This document shows, one piece after another, positions 24,361 to 31,687 of a stretch of 46,598 nt of DNA (the first letter of the stretch is position 1; every line of letters begins with the position of its first letter). Source of the DNA: an uncultured Clostridia bacterium (GTDB taxonomy: Bacteria; Bacillota; Clostridia; Oscillospirales; Oscillospiraceae). The stretch spans positions 1 to 46,598 of the forward strand of contig CAMNOV010000008.1 of assembly GCA_946547105.1 (NCBI GenBank), read 5' to 3'. The notes beneath the pieces were generated by a model. That model had not been told where the DNA came from and did no database searches. It was given only the letters and a program-made list of their open reading frames with translations. Made by a program: the position numbers and the translations under genes.

Positions 24361-24389
24361 ACTATACAACGCACAGTATAGTGCGTCAA
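24361..24389 (-). promoter_or_regulatory. padR operon promoter with PadR-type operator
   Basis: TTGACG, 17-bp spacer, TATAGT on the minus strand. The perfect inverted repeat ACTATAC-N8-GTATAGT (24361-24382) covers the -10 box and spacer, as expected for an autoregulated PadR operon. Confidence 0.82.
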
Positions 24390-24401
24390 GGGGTATTTTC
24401 C

Positions 24402-24430
24402 AAAAACTAAAAACTAAGATCTAAAAACTG
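24402..24430 (-). repeat. TTTTTAG heptad array downstream of the DUF2804 gene
   Basis: On the minus strand: TTTTTAG, ATCTTAG, TTTTTAG, TTTTTGG. It follows the terminator hairpin of the DUF2804 gene, and its first T-run serves as the terminator tail. Confidence 0.8.
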
Positions 24431-24457
24431 AAACCCTCCGCGGCAGCGGAGGGTTTC
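24430..24457 (-). terminator. Terminator of the dnaD-dnaI-DUF2804 operon
   Basis: A perfect 12-bp stem GAAACCCTCCGC with a 4-base loop directly behind the TAA stop. On the minus strand it is followed by AGTTTTTAG, i.e. the heptad array. Confidence 0.82.
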
Positions 24458-24458
24458 T

Positions 24459-25484
24459 TTACCACTTGTTTTCCACTTTTTCGGCAAAGCCGGGGAAGTC
24501 CTTGATGTCGATCGGCGTGCCGTCGTCCAGGATCGCGGTGCCGGTGAAGAGACCGAAGACCTGGTGCTGGTCGGATTTGATCAGCTTGAGGTCGGTGCAG
24601 GAGGCGCGGTCGAGCACGGGCTGGAAATCCATCGTGAAGCGGCCGTTATCCGACGAGAAGCGCCAGGGGGAGAGGAAATCCTTTTCATCGCCCGGGATAT
24701 GGAAGCTCACGTGGTTGAGCTTGTGCGCTTTGCCGTTATAGAACAGCATGTTCTCGGTGGCCTGCTCGGTGTTTCCGAAGCCGTAGCCGATGTTGAAGCC
24801 GAAGGGCACGCCGTCGACCTCGCCGGATGCGGAGCCCCAGTACCAGGTGTTGTGGTAGGTCCAGACGCCGCGGCCCCAGTCGAGCACGGCGAAGCTGTCC
24901 GCGGGATCGAAGCGGTAGACGCGCCCGCCGTAGCGGACCTCGCCGCTGGCGCGCAGGCAGTTGATCTTCTGGTTGAAGTAGAAGTGGCCGGGCTTGTCGA
25001 AGGGCGTGGCGATCACCATGCTCTCCTCCGGCTCGTCGGTCAGCTCGATCTCGGCCGCGAGCGAGCCCTCCGGGCCAAAATCGGCCATGCTGGCCGTCAG
25101 CACGCGGCGGCCTTTGCCGTCGTTTTCAAAGGATAGGCTGTGATCCTTGCCGCCGTGGCGCACGCTGCCGACGGCGGAGCTCTCCGGCAGATGCACCTTG
25201 CCGAAGGGAAACACGCTCATCGGACTTTTCGTGATCTCCCAGACCTCTTCAAAATCCAGCAGGGAGACGGAGTCCATGCCCATGTAGCTGTTGTCGGCGA
25301 TGGTCAGGGCCAGGGCGAAGCGGCCGTTGTTGATGAGATAGTAGTCCCATTCCTTGATGCGGCTTTTCCCGGCGCGGATGTCCGAGCGGCGGTAGACGGG
25401 CAGCAGCTTTTTGGCATAGCCCGGCTCGGTCAGATTGCCCTGCTTGTCGAGCAGCGGCATGGCTCTGGTGATTTCGTGCTGCAT
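24459..25484 (-). CDS. DUF2804 domain protein
   Basis: 341 residues across one DUF2804 domain: EWDYYLINNGRFALALTIADNSYMG near residue 45, FNQKINCL, FAVLDWGRGVWTYHNTWYWGSASG (about 200-222) and FGFNIGYGFGN. No signal peptide or membrane segment is visible. The function is unknown; the family is widespread in Firmicutes and Actinobacteria. It is 12 bp after dnaI and so apparently rides in the replication-loader operon, without an obvious functional link. Confidence 0.88.
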   Translation of the reverse strand: MQHEITRAMPLLDKQGNLTEPGYAKKLLPVYRRSDIRAGKSRIKEWDYYLINNGRFALALTIADNSYMGMDSVSLLDFEEVWEITKSPMSVFPFGKVHLPESSAVGSVRHGGKDHSLSFENDGKGRRVLTASMADFGPEGSLAAEIELTDEPEESMVIATPFDKPGHFYFNQKINCLRASGEVRYGGRVYRFDPADSFAVLDWGRGVWTYHNTWYWGSASGEVDGVPFGFNIGYGFGNTEQATENMLFYNGKAHKLNHVSFHIPGDEKDFLSPWRFSSDNGRFTMDFQPVLDRASCTDLKLIKSDQHQVFGLFTGTAILDDGTPIDIKDFPGFAEKVENKW

Positions 25485-25496
25485 GTCGGCCTCCTT

Positions 25497-26483
25497 TTAT
25501 TTTTTCAGCAGGCGGATATCCCGGCCCACGAAGGGCAGGCGCAGGAACTCGCCCTTCATGCGGGAGCAGATCTGCGGCGTGTATTTACGCAGCAGCTCCT
25601 CGTCCGTGCAGTTGGTGCTGATGATGGTCTTCTTTCCGGCGTTGAGGCGGCTGTTGATGAGCGTATAGAGGGCGCTGACGGTGACGGAGGTGATCATCTC
25701 CGTGCCCAGATCGTCCAGGATCATCAGGTCGCAGTCGAGCATCCGGCGCACGCGGGCCGCGGCGGCCTCAGCGGTCTCCGGGTCGCGGGCGAATTTCTGC
25801 GCCTCAAAGGCCTCCAGCGCGGAGGCAGCCGAGTCATAGCAGACGGAATAGCCCTTGTCGGCCACGACGCGGGCGATGCAGGCGGACAGATAGGTCTTGC
25901 CGAGGCCGGTGCCGCCCTGGAAGAGCAGGTTGGAGCTGACCTCGGGGAAGCTGTCGGCAAATTTGCGGCAGCTTTTATAGATGCGGCTCATGGCCTCGCG
26001 CGGAGAAACGCCCTCGAGCGGCTGCTCGTCGTAGAGGCTCAGATCGAAGCGCTCGAAGCTCTCGTCGCCGTGGCGCAGCAGCGCGCTGAGCTCCTGGGTC
26101 AGCGCCTGGTTGTAGAGCTTCTTCAGGCAGCGGCAGGGCTGCGCACCGTCCATGCCGGTGTCCCGGCAGATCGGGCAGGAGACGATCTCGTCCAGGTAGT
26201 CGATCGGCCGGCCCAGCGCCGTCAGCCGCTCGGCCCGTTCGGCCTGCAGCTCCAGGTTGTCGCGCTTCAATACTTCAAGTTTTTCGGCAAGGTCCGGCGC
26301 GCGCGAGACGGTCAGCCTCACCAGCTCCGCCATCTGGCGGCGCAGACGCAGGTCGATCCGCTCGATCTCCGGGTCGCGGGCATAGACCAGGCTCAGCCGG
26401 CGCTGATGCTCGGCGGCATTATCCGCGCGCCGCTGCTCCAGCGCTTCCCTGGCCTTGGCCAGGAGTTTTCCGTCATATGGCAT
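25497..26483 (-). CDS. dnaI: DnaC/DnaI-type helicase loader ATPase
   Basis: 328 residues. AAA+ ATPase that loads the replicative helicase. An N-terminal coiled region leads to a zinc site (C103, C106, C117, C119 in SCPICRDTG and PCRC), then Walker A GGTGLGKTYL (190-199), Walker B LMILDDLGTE and sensor IISTNCTDEEL. The pairing with DnaD supports a loader role rather than an IstB transposition helper. Start ATG 26483 has AAGGAG eight bases ahead; an in-frame GTG at 26492 overlaps that ribosome site. Confidence 0.9.
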   Translation of the reverse strand: MPYDGKLLAKAREALEQRRADNAAEHQRRLSLVYARDPEIERIDLRLRRQMAELVRLTVSRAPDLAEKLEVLKRDNLELQAERAERLTALGRPIDYLDEIVSCPICRDTGMDGAQPCRCLKKLYNQALTQELSALLRHGDESFERFDLSLYDEQPLEGVSPREAMSRIYKSCRKFADSFPEVSSNLLFQGGTGLGKTYLSACIARVVADKGYSVCYDSAASALEAFEAQKFARDPETAEAAAARVRRMLDCDLMILDDLGTEMITSVTVSALYTLINSRLNAGKKTIISTNCTDEELLRKYTPQICSRMKGEFLRLPFVGRDIRLLKK

Positions 26484-26500
26484 GGCAAGCACTCCTTCCG

Positions 26501-27409
26501 TTAAATCTTGTCAAAGATCTCGTCCAGTTCGCGCAGATCGACGCGGCCGCTGTTCGCCGCGCCGCCGGCCGCCGGGGCGCGGCGGCGGCTGTCGCCGGCT
26601 TCGATCTCGGCTGGCGTGTGCAGCCTTTTCGCGTGCCAGGACTGGAAGATCTTGTCCATATAGGACCAGTGCAGCTTGCCGAGCTTGACGAGCGTGCGGT
26701 CGTAGGCAATGGCGACGGCCTCCGGCGGAAAGCCCATGCCGAGCCAGCGCTCCACGTATTCGCGCTCGGTCTTGCTCAGATCCCGCCCGCGGATGTTCAG
26801 CACCTCTTTGACCTGCCCGGTCAGCTCGCGCTGTTCGCGGCGGAAACGGATGTAGTCGTCGGCCTGCTCGAGCGTCATGATTTCGCGGTTGGCCCAGTCG
26901 TAGCCCTCCTTTTCCACGCTGCGGGGGGAGGGGACGCTGCCGGGCCTGCGCTCGGCTGCGCGCTCGGCGCAGTAATGCAGCAGCGTGAACAGGACCTCGG
27001 CGGGCAGGCCGAGGTGCTTATAGAGCCCGGCCAGCATTTTCATATCGGCAGGGGAGAGCTTGCGCCCGAAGACCTGCTCCGCTTCGCGGTAGATGGCCTG
27101 CAGCTGCGGATCCTCTGCGGCAAAGCGGATCAGATCCTCGGCGCGGTATTCCGGCAGCGTGTCCTCCGGTACCCGCTGCGTGGACACGGGCGCGGGCATG
27201 CCGTCCAGCAGGCCCATGCGGCGCAGCTTTTCGGCGGCGGCGTCGATCTCGCGCGCAGTGCGGCAGAGCGCTCCGGCCGCGCGTTCCGCGTCCAGGGCTC
27301 CCGTGCGGGCGATATATAAATAAAGCAGGGCCACGTCGCCGTCGTGTGCGGCGATCAGGAGGTCCGCCGCCTCGGCCGGCAGCGGAAAAGCGGTCTTGTT
27401 TTCGGTCAT
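26501..27409 (-). CDS. dnaD: DnaD-domain replication initiation protein
   Basis: 302 residues. The N-terminal winged-helix-like region is followed by two DnaD/DnaB2 domains (about 105-175 and 200-270). The second ends in the family signature SYMDKIFQSWHAKRLHTPAEI. Works with DnaA and the loader in remodelling DNA at initiation and restart. First gene of the dnaD-dnaI-DUF2804 operon; 17 bp separate it from dnaI. Confidence 0.9.
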   Translation of the reverse strand: MTENKTAFPLPAEAADLLIAAHDGDVALLYLYIARTGALDAERAAGALCRTAREIDAAAEKLRRMGLLDGMPAPVSTQRVPEDTLPEYRAEDLIRFAAEDPQLQAIYREAEQVFGRKLSPADMKMLAGLYKHLGLPAEVLFTLLHYCAERAAERRPGSVPSPRSVEKEGYDWANREIMTLEQADDYIRFRREQRELTGQVKEVLNIRGRDLSKTEREYVERWLGMGFPPEAVAIAYDRTLVKLGKLHWSYMDKIFQSWHAKRLHTPAEIEAGDSRRRAPAAGGAANSGRVDLRELDEIFDKI

Positions 27410-27456
27410 GGCAGAATGTGGAGGTCTCTTTTCCTTAATTTTTACAGAGCAAAGCT

Positions 27457-27485
27457 ATTATATCATTAAAATTATCTTGTCGCAA
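27457..27485 (-). promoter_or_regulatory. Sigma-A promoter of dnaD operon
   Basis: TTGCGA, 17-bp spacer, perfect TATAAT on the minus strand. Its -35 box overlaps that of the divergent promoter at 27477-27506. Confidence 0.82.
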
Positions 27486-27506
27486 TAGGCCAAAGCGTGT
27501 TATAAT
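27477..27506 (+). promoter_or_regulatory. Sigma-A promoter of the U32-maf-mreCD-PBP2 cluster
   Basis: TTGTCG, 18-bp spacer, perfect TATAAT. It shares 3 bp of -35 sequence with the dnaD promoter, so the two cannot both be occupied at once. Confidence 0.75.
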
Positions 27507-27565
27507 GTCATGAATAATGCCATGATTAATATGCGGTACTATTGCCGCTTGAAGGAGACCCCACT

Positions 27566-29650
27566 ATGATCGAGCTTCTCTCTCCCGCCGGTTCGCCGGA
27601 ATCCGTGATCGCCGCCGTACAGAACGGCGCGGACGCGGTCTATCTCGGCCTGGGCGATTTCAACGCCCGCCGCGGCGCCAAAAACTTCACCGACGAGGAG
27701 TTTCGCAAGGCGATGCGCTATTGCCGCGTGCGCGGCTGCAAGGTCTATGTGACGCTCAACACCCTGGTGGGCGACCGGGAGATGGAGGCCGCCGTGGACG
27801 CGGCGCGTCTGGCCTCCGACGAGGGCGCGGACGGGCTCATCGTGCAGGACCTCGGCATGTCGGCGGCCATCCGCCGCGCACTGCCGGATATTCCGCTGCA
27901 CGCGAGCACCCAGATGAGCATCCACAACCTGGCCGGCGTGGAGGCTGCCGCCGAGATGGGCATGACCCGCGCGGTTCTGGCCCGCGAGCTCAGTCTGGAG
28001 CAGATCAAATTCATCACCAAACACGCCTCCATCGAGACCGAGGTCTTCGTGCACGGCGCGCTGTGCTTCTGCCATTCCGGCCAGTGCTATATGTCCGCGC
28101 TGATCGGCCGCCGCAGCGGCAACCGCGGCGCCTGTGCCCAGCCCTGCCGCATGCAGTATTCCCTCGGCGGGCGCATGGACGATTATCCGCTCTCCCTCAA
28201 GGACAGCTGCCTGGTCGACCGGCTGCAGGAGCTGGAGGACGCGGGCGTTGCCTGCCTGAAGATCGAGGGCCGCATGAAGCGCCCCGAATACACCGCCATC
28301 GTGACCGAGATCTATGCCAAGGCGCTCAAGGAGCACCGCAAGCCCACCCGCGAGGAGATGAGCACGCTCGAGCAGGCCTTCTCCCGCGACGGTTTTACCC
28401 AGGGCTATTTCAACGGCGATAAAAAAGATATGTTCGGCGTCCGCGGCGAGCCGGAGCGCGAGACCGAGAAGCTCTTCACCGCCGCCCGCCGCAATTACGC
28501 CGAGGGCGAAGCGCGCCGCGTGCCGGTGCATTTCTACACCGTCTGTGAGACGGACCAGCCGATCCGCGCCATCGCCTTTGACGACGACGGCCACCGCGCC
28601 GTGGCCGAGGGACCCGTGCCCGAGGAGGCCAAGCGCCAGGGCCTGACCGAGACCTATCTGACCGACCAGATGATCAAGACCGGCGGTACGCCCTACCAGG
28701 TCGTGGAAAACCGCGCCAAGGTGGACCGGGGGCTCTTCCTGCCCGCCGCGGCGATCAACGAGCTGCGCCGGAATCTGATCTCCCAGCTGAGCGAGGCGCG
28801 CGCCGAAGCGCCGCACCGCCGCAGCCTGCCCCTGCCGCCTCCGCCGCGCGGCGCGCAGAACGTCCTCGACCCGAAGCGCATCTACCAGGTGCGCACGGCC
28901 GACCAGCTCAGCGAGGAGCTCGCCGAGCTCAAGCCGGATTACCTCTACGTCCCCGCTCTGGTCATGGCGGACGACTATGAGCGCATCCGCCCCTTCGTCG
29001 ACCGCGGCACCGTCCCCGTGGCGGTCCTGCCCCGCGTTATCACCGACGACGAGCTGCCCATCGTCTACCGCGCGCTGGAAAAGCTCTTCAGCTTCGGCGT
29101 CAACGAGGCGCTGATCGGAAACCTCGGCCAGATCGTCATGGCCCGCAAGGCCGGTATGAAGGTCCGCGGCGACTTCGGCCTCAATATGTTCAACTCCTAC
29201 AGCCTGGACGTGCTGCGCGAGGCGGGCTTCCTGTCCGCGACGGCCTCGTTCGAACTGCGCCTGTCGCAGATCCGTGATCTGCGCAAGCCCCTGCCGGTGG
29301 AGGCGATCGTCTACGGCCGCCTGCCGCTGATGATCTCCGACCAGTGCATCATCAAAAACAGCGCCGGCCGCTGCAGCTGCCAGAACCCGGCTCAGATGTC
29401 CGACCGCATGGGCTCGGTGTTCCCGGTGGTGCAGGATTTCGGCTGCCGCAACGTCATCTACAACGCGCACAAGCTGTATCTGGCCGACAAGCAGGAGGAT
29501 ATCTTCGCCGCCGGTCTCTGGGGCGCGCGCCTGATGTTCACCACCGAGACCACGCGCGAGGTCGTCGAAGTGGCCAAGGGCTATATGGGCCAGTCCAACT
29601 ACAAGCCCAACGTGCTCACCCGCGGACTCTATTACCGCGGCGTGGATTAG
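27566..29650 (+). CDS. Peptidase U32-family protein (RlhA/TrhP-like)
   Basis: 694 residues. Begins ELLSPAGSPESVIAAVQNGADAVYLG, then the U32 signature with EVFVHGALCFCHSGQCYMS (about 165-185), RGACAQPCRMQY and KIEGRMKRPEYTA. A long C-terminal half with further Cys (CSCQNPAQMSDRMG) resembles the DUF3656-containing RlhA type. Members hydroxylate 23S rRNA C2501 (RlhA) or tRNA U34 (TrhP) and likely carry an iron-sulfur cluster; protease activity is doubtful. Which RNA is modified here is not clear. ATG 27566 follows GAAGGAG. The TAG stop opens a heptad array. Confidence 0.9.
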   Translation: MIELLSPAGSPESVIAAVQNGADAVYLGLGDFNARRGAKNFTDEEFRKAMRYCRVRGCKVYVTLNTLVGDREMEAAVDAARLASDEGADGLIVQDLGMSAAIRRALPDIPLHASTQMSIHNLAGVEAAAEMGMTRAVLARELSLEQIKFITKHASIETEVFVHGALCFCHSGQCYMSALIGRRSGNRGACAQPCRMQYSLGGRMDDYPLSLKDSCLVDRLQELEDAGVACLKIEGRMKRPEYTAIVTEIYAKALKEHRKPTREEMSTLEQAFSRDGFTQGYFNGDKKDMFGVRGEPERETEKLFTAARRNYAEGEARRVPVHFYTVCETDQPIRAIAFDDDGHRAVAEGPVPEEAKRQGLTETYLTDQMIKTGGTPYQVVENRAKVDRGLFLPAAAINELRRNLISQLSEARAEAPHRRSLPLPPPPRGAQNVLDPKRIYQVRTADQLSEELAELKPDYLYVPALVMADDYERIRPFVDRGTVPVAVLPRVITDDELPIVYRALEKLFSFGVNEALIGNLGQIVMARKAGMKVRGDFGLNMFNSYSLDVLREAGFLSATASFELRLSQIRDLRKPLPVEAIVYGRLPLMISDQCIIKNSAGRCSCQNPAQMSDRMGSVFPVVQDFGCRNVIYNAHKLYLADKQEDIFAAGLWGARLMFTTETTREVVEVAKGYMGQSNYKPNVLTRGLYYRGVD

Positions 29651-29679
29651 TTTTTAGTTCTTAGTTTTTAGTTTTCAGA
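29648..29679 (+). repeat. TTTTTAG heptad array between the U32 gene and maf
   Basis: The TAG stop is followed by TTTTTAG, TTCTTAG, TTTTTAG and TTTTCAG, the same unit order as after murC. The flank AATAAAGAAGG then acts as the maf ribosome site. Unpaired. Confidence 0.85.
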
Positions 29680-29697
29680 ATAAAGAAGGTTATTTCA

Positions 29698-30270
29698 TTG
29701 TCTATTGTTCTGGCTTCCGCTTCGCCCCGGCGGCGGGAGCTGATGGAAATGCTGGGCGTCCGCGATCTGAAGATCATCCCCGCGCAGGGGGAGGAGCGCG
29801 CGCCCAAGGGGCTGAGCCCGGAGGATCTGGTCAAGGCCCTGTCCGCGGCAAAGGCCCGCGAGGTCGCCGCGCGCTGCGGCAAAGAGGATATCGTCGTCGG
29901 CGCCGATACGATCGTCTGGTTTCAGGACCGGGTCTACGGCAAGCCGCACAGCCCGGAGGAGGCTGCCGCCATGCTGCGGGAGCTGTCGGGCGAGACGCAC
30001 CAGGTCTTCACCGGCGTGACGGTGAAGTGCGGAGAACGCGAACAGAGCGAGGCGGAGATGAGCTACGTGCATTTTCGCCGCCTGAGCGAGCGGGAGATCG
30101 CGGCCTACGTCGCCACCGGCGAGCCGATGGACAAGGCCGGCGCCTACGGGGCGCAGGGCAAGGCCGCGCTGTTCGTGCGGGGCATCGACGGAGATTTCTT
30201 TAACGTGATGGGTCTGCCGCTGTGCCGGCTCGGGCAAATGCTGAAGTTGCAGGGAGTGGAACTGCTGTGA
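29698..30270 (+). CDS. maf: Maf-family nucleoside triphosphate pyrophosphatase
   Basis: 190 residues. House-cleaning hydrolase of modified or canonical NTPs, linked with cell division. Motifs: SIVLASASPRRRELM at the start, AKAREVA, VGADTIVWF (about 67-75), GETHQVFTGV and KAGAYGAQGKAALFV. The start codon is TTG at 29698 with AGAAGG eight bases upstream. The end overlaps the mreC start (GTGA). The placement before mreC is a conserved Firmicute order. Confidence 0.93.
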   Translation: MSIVLASASPRRRELMEMLGVRDLKIIPAQGEERAPKGLSPEDLVKALSAAKAREVAARCGKEDIVVGADTIVWFQDRVYGKPHSPEEAAAMLRELSGETHQVFTGVTVKCGEREQSEAEMSYVHFRRLSEREIAAYVATGEPMDKAGAYGAQGKAALFVRGIDGDFFNVMGLPLCRLGQMLKLQGVELL

Positions 30271-31109
30271 AAAACTATCTGAAGACAAACGGGATCCGCG
30301 TGGCCGTGCTGGTGCTCGCGGTCGTGCTGCTGATCGGCCTCGGCGCCGCCGCCCGCGGCGGCAACGTCGGCCTGCTGCACAACGCCACGGGCGTGCTGAT
30401 CGCACCGGTACAGAAGGTCGTCAGCTCCGCCGTCAACCTCTTCAACAGCATCTACGGCCACCTGTATGAGTACGACTCCCTGGTGGCGGAGAACGAGTCG
30501 CTGCGCGCCCAGCTGGCCGACGCCCAGCAGTCCGCGCGCGAGGGCGTGGAGGCCTCGGAGGAAAACGAGCGCCTGCGCCAGCTGCTGGAGCTGCGCGCCA
30601 AGCACACCGATTACGTCTTTGAATCGGCCAAGGTGGTGCTCTGGTCCTCCTCCAACTGGTCGCATTCCTTCACCATCAGCAAGGGCAAAAGCTCCGGTCT
30701 GGAGCTGGGCGACCCTGTCGTGACCGAATACAACGTCGTCGTCGGCCAGATCACCGAGATTGGCGAGACCTGGGCCACGGTGAGCACCGTGATCGACGTC
30801 GATATGAGCATGGGCGCCTTCGTTGGCGAGACCGGCACCTCCGGCGTCGTGGTGGGCGAATACGCGCTGATGAAAAACCGTCAGGCCAAGCTGACCTACA
30901 TGGTGGACGGCGCGCAGATCTACGTCGGCGACGAGGTGCTGACCTCCGGCGCGGGCGGCGCCTTCCCCGCGGGGCTCGTCATCGGGCGCATCAGCGCCGT
31001 GCAGACCGAGGCCGGCGGCCAGGTGACCTACGGCATCGTGGACCCGGAGTGTTCCTTCGATACGCTGGTGCAGGTCTTCATCATCAAGGACTATAGTGTG
31101 GTAGAGTGA
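30267..31109 (+). CDS. mreC: Rod shape-determining protein MreC
   Basis: 280 residues. One membrane helix (about 8-27), a coiled coil (about 65-105, ENESLRAQLADAQQ and ENERLRQLLEL) and the MreC double beta-barrel domain with SSNWSHSFTISKGKSSGLELGDPVV and DEVLTSGAGGAFPAGLVIG. Extracytoplasmic scaffold of the elongasome. The GTG start overlaps the maf stop. No mreB gene is present upstream. Confidence 0.94.
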   Translation: MKNYLKTNGIRVAVLVLAVVLLIGLGAAARGGNVGLLHNATGVLIAPVQKVVSSAVNLFNSIYGHLYEYDSLVAENESLRAQLADAQQSAREGVEASEENERLRQLLELRAKHTDYVFESAKVVLWSSSNWSHSFTISKGKSSGLELGDPVVTEYNVVVGQITEIGETWATVSTVIDVDMSMGAFVGETGTSGVVVGEYALMKNRQAKLTYMVDGAQIYVGDEVLTSGAGGAFPAGLVIGRISAVQTEAGGQVTYGIVDPECSFDTLVQVFIIKDYSVVE

Positions 31110-31630
31110 TGCAGAATCAACTGAAGGGCCTTTTCAAAAGGCTCGATCTCAAAAAAATCAATCTGCGGCGCCTGCTGCTCTACGCCCTGTACCTGTTTTT
31201 GACGATGGTGCTGCAGACCATGATCCTCACCCATATCCGCCCGCTGGGCGTGTGCCCCTTCATCCTGCCGGCTGCCGTGGTAGCGGTGGGCATGTTCGAG
31301 GGCTCGGCCTGGGGCGCGGTGTTCGGGCTGGTGATGGGCATTTACGCCGATATGGCCTTTGTGGATACCACGATCGGCTTTTCGCTGGTGTTTCCCGCGC
31401 TGGCCTTCGGCGCCGGCTTTGTGGCGCAGTTTTTCATCAACCGCCGCTTCCTGGGCTATATGGTCATCGCGGCCGGCGCGCTGCTGATCACCAGCCTGAT
31501 GCAGATGCTGTGGGTGCTGGTGTCGGACAGCTGGTCGCTCGGCATGCTGTCTACGGCGCTGCTGCAGACCCTGTGGTCGCTGCCGCTGGCGGCGCCGCTG
31601 TATTTCCCGCCTGCGCGCTGGATCGACTAA
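31109..31630 (+). CDS. mreD: Rod shape-determining protein MreD
   Basis: 173 residues, five or six membrane segments starting with LLLYALYLFLTMVLQTMI. Partner of MreC in the elongasome. The ATG shares a base with the mreC TGA (TGATG); a GTG one codon earlier is possible. Followed 57 bp later by the PBP2 gene. Confidence 0.88.
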   Translation: MQNQLKGLFKRLDLKKINLRRLLLYALYLFLTMVLQTMILTHIRPLGVCPFILPAAVVAVGMFEGSAWGAVFGLVMGIYADMAFVDTTIGFSLVFPALAFGAGFVAQFFINRRFLGYMVIAAGALLITSLMQMLWVLVSDSWSLGMLSTALLQTLWSLPLAAPLYFPPARWID

Positions 31631-31687
31631 CATCGTCGATGACGAAGCGAGCTTCGCCATCGAGAGATCCGAAAGGATATTTGTACT

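Noticed and set aside
27539-29470. A 643-codon open frame opposite the U32 gene
   Set aside because: Antisense shadow without ribosome site or family motif.
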